This document shows, in pieces, positions 11,520 through 16,288 of a DNA stretch of 16,288 nt. The notes under the pieces were generated by a model. The model had not been told where the DNA came from, searched no databases, and saw nothing but the letters and a program-made list of their open reading frames with translations. The position numbers and the translations under genes are program-made. The number at the start of each line of letters is the position of its first letter. Within the stretch, counting starts at the first letter, position 1. The stretch spans positions 1 through 16,288 of the forward strand of contig BEIP01000003.1 in assembly GCA_002898955.1 (NCBI GenBank). Reading direction: 5' to 3'. The DNA comes from a bacterium HR39. GTDB taxonomy: Bacteria; Pseudomonadota; Alphaproteobacteria; Geminicoccales; Geminicoccaceae.

Positions 11520-12274
11520 GCCTGCTCGAGCTCTCGCGGGTGGTGGCCGGCTACGGTGAGACCACCGTGCTCCACGGCCTGTCGCTGCGGGTCGAGGAGG
11601 GCGAGGTGCTGGCCCTGCTCGGCCGCAACGGCATGGGCAAGACCACCACGCTCCGCGCGGTGATGGGCCTCGTGCCCCTGCGCGCCGGACGCATCCTCTT
11701 CGACGGCCGCGACCTCGCGCGGCTGCCCACGCCGCTGCGCGCCCGCGCGGGCATCGCCTACGTGCCGGAAACCCGCGACGTCTTCCCCTCCCTCACGGTG
11801 CGCGAGAACCTCGAGCTCGCCTGGCGGCTGCGCCGGCGCGGTGCGCCCTCCGCGTGGGACCTCGACCGCGTCCACGCCCTCTTCCCCCGCCTGCGCGAGC
11901 GGGCCGACACCCCCGGCCGCGCGCTCTCCGGCGGCGAACAGCAGATGCTCGCCATCGCCCGGGCGCTCCTGCAGAACCCGCGCCTTTTGCTGCTCGACGA
12001 GCCCACCGAGGGTCTGGCGCCGCTGGTGGTGGCCGATATCCGCCGGCGCCTGTACGCCCTCGCCGCGAGCGGGCTCACCGTGGTGCTGGTGGAACAGAAC
12101 CTCGCCTTCGCCACCCGCCTCGCCCGCCGGTGCTGCGTGCTCCAGCGCGGCCGCATCGTCTGGGAGGGAGAGGCGGGGGAGCTGGCGGCGTCGGAAGACC
12201 TCGCCCACGCCCTGCTCGGCGTGGGCGCCAGCGGGAGGAAGGACCATGCGCGCGCTGGTGCTGCACCATCGTGA
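11516..12274 (+). CDS. ABC transporter ATP-binding protein, LivF type
   Basis: This 252-residue ATPase has Walker A GRNGMGKTT at 36-44 (Met in the loop is a LivF habit), a canonical signature LSGGEQQ at 137-143, Walker B with Asp161-Glu162, and VEQN in place of the switch VEHD, so the switch histidine is Gln. That substitution is standard for LivF. It should form a heterodimer with the LivG-type ATPase. The GTG start overlaps the previous stop (GTGA). Its last 29 nt overlap the dehydrogenase gene, the same overlap length and relative frame as at the LivM/LivG junction. Confidence 0.93.
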   Translation: MSLLELSRVVAGYGETTVLHGLSLRVEEGEVLALLGRNGMGKTTTLRAVMGLVPLRAGRILFDGRDLARLPTPLRARAGIAYVPETRDVFPSLTVRENLELAWRLRRRGAPSAWDLDRVHALFPRLRERADTPGRALSGGEQQMLAIARALLQNPRLLLLDEPTEGLAPLVVADIRRRLYALAASGLTVVLVEQNLAFATRLARRCCVLQRGRIVWEGEAGELAASEDLAHALLGVGASGRKDHARAGAAPS

Positions 12275-13274
12275 GGACGATTCGGGCCTGCGCCTTGCGG
12301 AGCTGCCGGAGCCGCAGCGTCCGCCGGGCTGGGTGCGGGTGCGCGTGCTGGCGGCCTGCCTCAACCGGGTGGACCTCTACATGTGGCGCAACGGCGCCGG
12401 CATCACCCACCGCCTGCCCATGGTCCTCGGGGTGGACGGCGCCGGGGTGGTGGAGGAGGCCGATCCCGACTCGGCCCTGCAGCCGGGTGATCGGGTGGTG
12501 CTCTATCCGGCGCTGTTCTGCGGACGCTGCCGCTTCTGCCTCGCCGGCGACCAGCCGCTGTGCCTGAAGGTGCGTTACTACGGCGAGCACGTCGACGGCA
12601 CCTTCCGCGAGGTGCTGGTGGCGCCGGAGACCAACCTCCTGCGCCTGCCGGAGAACGCCGATCTCCTCGCCGCCGCGGCGCTGCCCACCGCCTGTCTCAC
12701 CGCCTTCCGCATGCTCTTCGGCAAAATGCCGCTGCGCCCCGACGAGACGGTGCTGGTGCGCGGTGCGGGCGGCGGGGTGTCGCTGGCGGCGGTGCAGCTC
12801 GCCCGCGCGGCCGGGGCGCGGGTGATCGCCACCTCGCGCCGCCCCGAGGCGCTCGCCCGCGCCCGCGAGCTGGGGGCGGAGGCCGCGGTGTCCGAGGACG
12901 AAGACGTGGTGGCGGCGGTCATGGAACTCACCGGCGGCCTCGGCGCCGATCTGGTGGTCGAGAACGTGGGCGAGGCCACCTGGCCCAGCTCGCTGCGCGC
13001 CGTGCGCCGCGGCGGGCGGGTGGTGGTGTGCGGCGCCACCACCGGCGGTCATCCCTCGGCCGAGCTGCAGCGGGTGTTCATCCGCCAGATCGCCGTGTTC
13101 GGCTCCACCCTGGGCTCGCTCGACGAGTTCCGGCGGCTTCTGCAGCTGTGGCTGGGCGGCCGCTTCACCCCGGTGATCGACCGGGTATTCCCCTTCGCGC
13201 AGGCCGTCGAGGCGCTGCGCACCCTCGAGGCGGGGGCGCAGATCGGCAAGCTCGCCCTCGACCTCTCGGCCTGA
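12246..13274 (+). CDS. MDR-family zinc-binding dehydrogenase / quinone oxidoreductase-like protein
   Basis: This 342-residue protein has the GroES-like N-terminal domain and the Rossmann nucleotide-binding domain of medium-chain dehydrogenases (GAGGGV at 173-178, DLVVENVGEATW near 238-249). The structural zinc site is complete: Cys92, 95, 98 and 106. At the catalytic site Cys38 is present, but the GHE motif reads GVDGAG (62-67), so His and Glu are Val63 and Asp64. A classic zinc alcohol dehydrogenase mechanism is therefore doubtful; NAD(P)H enone/quinone or enoyl reduction is possible. The ATG has an excellent GGAGGAAGG site inside the LivF gene, and the genes overlap by 29 nt, tying it to the importer operon. 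It probably acts on the imported compound or a product of it. Confidence 0.85.
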   Translation: MRALVLHHREDDSGLRLAELPEPQRPPGWVRVRVLAACLNRVDLYMWRNGAGITHRLPMVLGVDGAGVVEEADPDSALQPGDRVVLYPALFCGRCRFCLAGDQPLCLKVRYYGEHVDGTFREVLVAPETNLLRLPENADLLAAAALPTACLTAFRMLFGKMPLRPDETVLVRGAGGGVSLAAVQLARAAGARVIATSRRPEALARARELGAEAAVSEDEDVVAAVMELTGGLGADLVVENVGEATWPSSLRAVRRGGRVVVCGATTGGHPSAELQRVFIRQIAVFGSTLGSLDEFRRLLQLWLGGRFTPVIDRVFPFAQAVEALRTLEAGAQIGKLALDLSA

Positions 13275-13280
13275 GCGGAT

Positions 13281-13571
13281 TCAGACGCGGCCGAAGCCCT
13301 CGGTGAGCGCGTGGAGCTTCATGTCGTGGCGCAGCGCCACGAGCGCCACCGCCATCTGCTCCGCCCACTTTTCGGGCGTGAGCTCCCACTCCTGCAGCTC
13401 CTCCGGATCCGCGTCCTCGGGCCGGTGCGGCCGCAGCACGTAGGCCGGCCCCTGCTCGTACTTCCAGCGGGCGAAGGAGCCGGGCGGCAGGAAGTCGGCC
13501 GCCTGCCGGTCGGGATCCTCGGCGAGCCACTTCTGCAGGTCGGCGAGCTTCACGAGCGGGCCCCTGGCCAT
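13281..13571 (-). CDS. Small protein of unknown function (96 residues)
   Basis: I do not recognise a family. The 96-residue product is soluble, rich in Glu/Asp, Trp and Leu, lacks cysteine, signal peptide and membrane spans, and looks helical (LADLQKWLAED near 9-19, EELQEWELTPEKWAEQM near 57-73). The case for a real gene is a strong GGGAGGAGG ribosome site at correct spacing before the ATG at 13571, coherent amphipathic composition and a stop placed 6 bp from the convergent dehydrogenase stop. It is probably cotranscribed with the upstream glyoxalase-like gene, 62 nt away. The upstream ATGs in the same open frame lie in the antisense of that neighbour and are not used. Confidence 0.7.
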   Translation of the reverse strand: MARGPLVKLADLQKWLAEDPDRQAADFLPPGSFARWKYEQGPAYVLRPHRPEDADPEELQEWELTPEKWAEQMAVALVALRHDMKLHALTEGFGRV

Positions 13572-13594
13572 GGCGCCCTCCTCCCATCCGTCTT

Positions 13595-13632
13595 CCTTCC
13601 GGATATGGGGACGGGGAGGGCCCGCCGGAAGG
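13595..13632 (-). repeat. 8-bp inverted repeat in the gap after the glyoxalase-like gene
   Basis: CCTTCCGG (13595-13602) and its exact reverse complement CCGGAAGG (13625-13632) flank a 22-nt spacer. The right arm ends 1 nt before the stop codon of the glyoxalase-like gene. Arm centres are 30 bp apart, about three helical turns, so the site could bind a protein dimer or fold as a loose hairpin. Function is unknown. Confidence 0.4.
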
Positions 13633-13633
13633 C

Positions 13634-14479
13634 TCACGGGCCGGTGAACTCGAGGGCGACGCCGCCGAGCTCGGCGGGCAGCACCGCGATGCCGTCGGCG
13701 ATGCGCCGGTGGGCGAGGCCGCTCGCCGCCACGATCTCCGCCACCCGTTCCATGTCCTCCACCCGCACCTGCAGCGAGACGAAGCGCGCCGGCTGCTCGC
13801 GCTCCTCCGCTTCCACCTCGGGATGGAGCAGGTTGACGTCCTCGGCCGGCATCACCAGCACCCGGTCGTCCCCCACGTGGAAGGCGGCGAGCTGGTCGGT
13901 CTGGGAGCGGGTGGCGGTGCCCAGCACCCGCTCGAACAGCTCCGCCACCGGTTCCACCGGCTCGGCCAGCACCGACACGCTGACCACCCTGCGCGCCCGG
14001 TTGGCGTGGTCCAGCCACTCCGGCCGCCGCTCCAGCCCGGGCGTCTCGTGGCGGCAGGCGAACAGGCGCAGCCCCAGCGTCTCCTCCGGCGGCAGCATCA
14101 CGTTGCAAAAGCGCAGCTCCACCTCGCCGTCGATCTCGAGGATGCGGGTGAGATGCTCCGGCCCACGGGCCGAGAAGCCGAGGGTGCGCCAGGCGGCGGC
14201 GGTGGCGGCGGGATCGTCGGTGGAAAACGCGAGGGCGAAGAAGCCCGCTCCGGCCGCGCGCAGCGCCGCGGCCAGCGGCGAGTCGGCCCGCGGATCGGCC
14301 ACCGCCAGCAGCTCCACATAGCCGCCCTCCAGCAGCACGCAGCGGTTGGCGGTGCCCCATGCGGGATGGCGGCCGCGCGGGGTGAGGGTGAAGCCGAGCC
14401 GCTCCCAGCGCTCCGCCGCCTCGTCGAGATCGTCCACCGCCACCACCAGGTGATCGAGCCCGCGCAGGTGTCTGTCCAC
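13634..14479 (-). CDS. Glyoxalase-like (VOC superfamily) domain protein
   Basis: This 281-residue protein resembles the Glyoxalase_3-like family: the opening LDHLVVAVDDLDEAAERWERLGF at about 7-29, WGTANRCVLLEGGYVELLAV at about 41-60, and a second beta-alpha-beta-beta-beta unit ending GVALEFTGP. His9 in the first strand and glutamates in YVELL and ALEF sit where VOC enzymes bind a metal, though I cannot align them fully. Substrate is unknown; VOC members include isomerases, dioxygenases and resistance proteins. The GTG at 14479 is chosen because GGAGG lies 7 nt upstream. An ATG at 14503 would place that ribosome site inside the gene and has none of its own. Divergent from the nucleosidase gene. 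Confidence 0.8.
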   Translation of the reverse strand: MDRHLRGLDHLVVAVDDLDEAAERWERLGFTLTPRGRHPAWGTANRCVLLEGGYVELLAVADPRADSPLAAALRAAGAGFFALAFSTDDPAATAAAWRTLGFSARGPEHLTRILEIDGEVELRFCNVMLPPEETLGLRLFACRHETPGLERRPEWLDHANRARRVVSVSVLAEPVEPVAELFERVLGTATRSQTDQLAAFHVGDDRVLVMPAEDVNLLHPEVEAEEREQPARFVSLQVRVEDMERVAEIVAASGLAHRRIADGIAVLPAELGGVALEFTGP

Positions 14480-14512
14480 GGCCGTTCCTCCCTTCTCGGC
14501 CATCCGTCCGGC

Positions 14513-14542
14513 TTGGCGGGCGCCGGTTCCCGCCGCTAGAAG
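14513..14542 (+). promoter_or_regulatory. Candidate sigma70-type promoter for the nucleosidase gene
   Basis: TTGGCG (14513-14518) and TAGAAG (14537-14542) each match the consensus hexamers at 4 of 6 positions, with an 18-bp spacer. The predicted start near 14550 gives a leader of about 30 nt. No regulator site is obvious. The call rests on hexamers alone. Confidence 0.3.
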
Positions 14543-14578
14543 GACGGCGCCCGACACGTCCGGAGACCGGAGCGGTCC

Positions 14579-15331
14579 ATGCCCGTCGGCATCCTCTGCG
14601 CCATCCCGCAGGAGCTGCAGCATCTGGAGCGCGAGCTCGCCGACGCGGCCGGCGAGCGCCGCGCCGGCGCCACCTTCCTGCGCGGCCGGCTCGAGGGACG
14701 CGAGGTGGTGCTGGTGGGCTCCGGGATCGGCAAGGTCAACGCCGCCATGATCACCACCCTGCTGGTGGACCGCTACGGCTGCGATCCGGTGGTGATGAGC
14801 GGCGTGGCCGGCGGCCTCGATCCCGAGCTCCACATCGGCGACGTGGTGATCGCCACCCGCGCGGTCCAGCACGATGCCGGCGTGATCGAGCACGGACGCC
14901 TCGCGGTCTATCAAGCCGGCCACGTTCCGTTTTTCAATCCCACCGACCGCCTCGGCTTCCATGTGCCGCAGGAGCTGGTGGAGCGGGTGAAGGCGCGCCT
15001 CGAAGGCTTCACCCTGCCGCCCATGTCGAAACGCGCCGGCGGTGAGGGCCGGCCTCCACGCATCGTCTTCGGCACGGTGCTGACCGGTGACCAGTACATC
15101 CACTGCGAGGAGACCCGCGAGCGGCTGTTCCGCGAGCTGGGCGGCCAGGCGGTGGAGATGGAGGGCGCCGCCGTCGCCCAGGTGTGCGAGGCCTTCGGGG
15201 TGGGCTGGCTGCTGATCCGGGCGCTGTCGGACCTCGCCGGACGCGATTCCCGCTTCGACTTCGCCGCCTTCGTCGACGAGGTGGCGAAGAGTTCGGCGGC
15301 GATCCTCCACCGCCTGCTGCCGGTGCTCTGA
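14579..15331 (+). CDS. mtnN: 5'-methylthioadenosine/S-adenosylhomocysteine nucleosidase
   Basis: This 250-residue cytosolic enzyme cleaves adenine from methylthioadenosine and S-adenosylhomocysteine, clearing the by-products of SAM-dependent reactions. Family motifs are clear: Glu12 in AIPQE, GSGIGKVNAA near 48-57, SGVAGGLD near 74-81, GDVVIATRAVQHDAG near 87-101, Glu195 in VEMEGAA and the catalytic acid Asp218 in RALSD. These correspond to Glu12, Glu174 and Asp197 of the E. coli enzyme. The 21-residue offset marks an insertion in the middle, roughly FFNPTDRLGFH through MSKRAGGEGRPP (about 121-158), near the region that shapes the alkylthio side of the pocket. The ATG has GGAG 6 nt upstream. 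A SAM methyltransferase gene follows in the same direction after 74 bp. Confidence 0.9.
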   Translation: MPVGILCAIPQELQHLERELADAAGERRAGATFLRGRLEGREVVLVGSGIGKVNAAMITTLLVDRYGCDPVVMSGVAGGLDPELHIGDVVIATRAVQHDAGVIEHGRLAVYQAGHVPFFNPTDRLGFHVPQELVERVKARLEGFTLPPMSKRAGGEGRPPRIVFGTVLTGDQYIHCEETRERLFRELGGQAVEMEGAAVAQVCEAFGVGWLLIRALSDLAGRDSRFDFAAFVDEVAKSSAAILHRLLPVL

Positions 15332-15405
15332 GCCCGCGGCCTTGCGCCGCACCCGCCCCTTCGGGCATCATGGCTCCGGGACGCGGCCCGAGCTGGGAGG
15401 GAGGC

Positions 15406-16288
15406 ATGCTCGCGAAGGCCGGGCTCGATGTCATCTTCCGCTGGATCACCTCGCGCTCGCGGCGCTGCAACCTGCAGGTCACCTGGGCGGACGGCGAGAC
15501 CACCCGCTACTTCCCGCCCGACGGTTCGGCCGACGTGCACATCGTCTTCCGCACCGGACGCGCCCAGCGCCACGCGCTGGTCAACTTCTACCAGGGCCTG
15601 TTCGAGGGCTACGTCGAGGGCGAGGTGGACATCCTCGGCGAGCGGCCCATCGTCCAGCTCGCCCGCCTCGGCCACGAGGTGCTGGGCGCCCGCTACGCCA
15701 AGGGGCCGCTCGAAGGCCTGCTGCTGCGCAATCCCGTGGTCACCATCCGCCAGATCGTCCAGGAGTGGCGGCAGAACAACCGCGATCTGAAGAAGGCGCG
15801 GGAGAACGCCATCTACCACTACGGCATCGACCCACGGTTCTTCGAGTTCGTCCTCGGCGAGACGGTGGGCTATTCGGAGGGCTACTGGCCGCCGGGCACC
15901 AACAGCCTGAACCAGGCCAAGGTGCAGCTCTACCACTACGTCTGCCGCAAGCTGAAGCTGGAGCCGGGTCTGGAGGTGGTGGAGGTGGGCTCCGGCTGGG
16001 GCTACATGCCGCTCGTGATGCGGCGCGAATACGGCTGCCGGGTCACCGTCTACAATCCCGTGCCGCGCCAGAACGAGTACATGCGCCGGCGCTTCGACGC
16101 CTGGGGCTGCGAGGACATCCGCATCCTCGACCGCGACCACCGGGAACTGGTGCAGGAGCCGGAGCGCTACGACCGCTACGTGTCCATCGGCGTCTACGAG
16201 CACGTGGGCAAGGACGGCTACGCCGACTGGATCCGCAGCATCGCGGTGGCGCTGAAGCCCGGCGGCATCGGCGTGCTCTCCAGCACCT
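15406..16288 (+). CDS. Cyclopropane-fatty-acid-synthase-like SAM methyltransferase (partial, first 294 residues)
   Basis: The frame is open to the right edge. An N-terminal lipid-binding-like domain (about 1-100, with PPDGSADVHIVF and the GLFEGYVEGEVDI segment) precedes a class I SAM fold with EVGSGWG at 193-199 in place of the usual DIGCGWG. The family segment YSCAYW reads YSEGYW (156-161), and SVGMFEHVG reads SIGVYEHVG with Glu265 kept. In E. coli CFA synthase Cys139, Glu239 and His266 help hold bicarbonate; here the Cys is Glu158 and the His position is Ser292. It is therefore a divergent member that may methylate an unsaturated lipid or other substrate rather than cyclopropanate it. The ATG at 15406 sits after GGGAGGGAGG; an in-frame ATG at 15370 has no such site. 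Likely cotranscribed with the nucleosidase. Confidence 0.75.
   Translation, partial: MLAKAGLDVIFRWITSRSRRCNLQVTWADGETTRYFPPDGSADVHIVFRTGRAQRHALVNFYQGLFEGYVEGEVDILGERPIVQLARLGHEVLGARYAKGPLEGLLLRNPVVTIRQIVQEWRQNNRDLKKARENAIYHYGIDPRFFEFVLGETVGYSEGYWPPGTNSLNQAKVQLYHYVCRKLKLEPGLEVVEVGSGWGYMPLVMRREYGCRVTVYNPVPRQNEYMRRRFDAWGCEDIRILDRDHRELVQEPERYDRYVSIGVYEHVGKDGYADWIRSIAVALKPGGIGVLSST

Noticed and set aside
13271..13284. CTGA-N6-TCAG inverted repeat containing the two convergent stop codons, as a terminator
   Set aside because: Only four base pairs and no T-tract; both arms are explained by the stop codons themselves.
13634..15352. Long minus-strand frame extending the glyoxalase-like gene through the nucleosidase gene
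   Set aside because: The upstream part is antisense to mtnN, and the real start at 14479 has its own ribosome site.

Overview
This window is GC-rich proteobacterial DNA with tightly packed genes, many GTG starts and frequent GTGA stop/start overlaps. It reads like the chromosome of a denitrifying alphaproteobacterium. The basis is the order nirS-nirE-nirC-nirF on the minus strand with nirI divergent on the plus strand, the arrangement known from Paracoccus. The taxonomic call is an inference from gene order and protein style, not from a marker gene.

Region 1 (1-5693) is the cytochrome cd1 nitrite reductase locus. nirS encodes the periplasmic enzyme; nirE (SAM uroporphyrinogen-III methyltransferase), nirC (small c-type cytochrome) and nirF (heme d1 assembly factor, cut by the left edge) follow it. 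nirI, a NosR/NirI-type membrane flavo-iron-sulfur protein, points the other way. The 134-bp nirS-nirI gap holds one near-perfect FNR/NNR/DNR-type box (TTGAC-N4-GTCAA), placed as expected for a class II site for nirS. A 12-bp GC hairpin sits just after nirS, before nirE.

Region 2 (5690-7557, minus) is a two-gene coupled unit: an alpha/beta hydrolase and a metallo-beta-lactamase-fold hydrolase with a C-terminal winged-helix region. The MBL stop codon overlaps the convergent nirI stop in a CTAG.

Region 3 (7681-13274, plus) is a complete branched-chain-amino-acid-type (LivJHMGF) ABC importer operon: binding protein, two permeases, two ATPases. It ends in a translationally coupled MDR-family dehydrogenase that keeps the structural zinc cysteines but lacks the catalytic His-Glu pair. 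Regions 2 and 3 diverge from one short promoter region, which suggests a shared task of importing and catabolising an unknown, probably organic-acid-like, substrate.

Region 4 (13281-14479, minus) holds a glyoxalase-like protein followed by a 96-residue protein of unknown function. Region 5 (14579-end, plus) holds an MTA/SAH nucleosidase, then a cyclopropane-fatty-acid-synthase-like SAM methyltransferase cut by the right edge. That methyltransferase has substitutions at residues that hold bicarbonate in canonical CFA synthases. No tRNA, rRNA, CRISPR array, insertion sequence or phage gene was seen.
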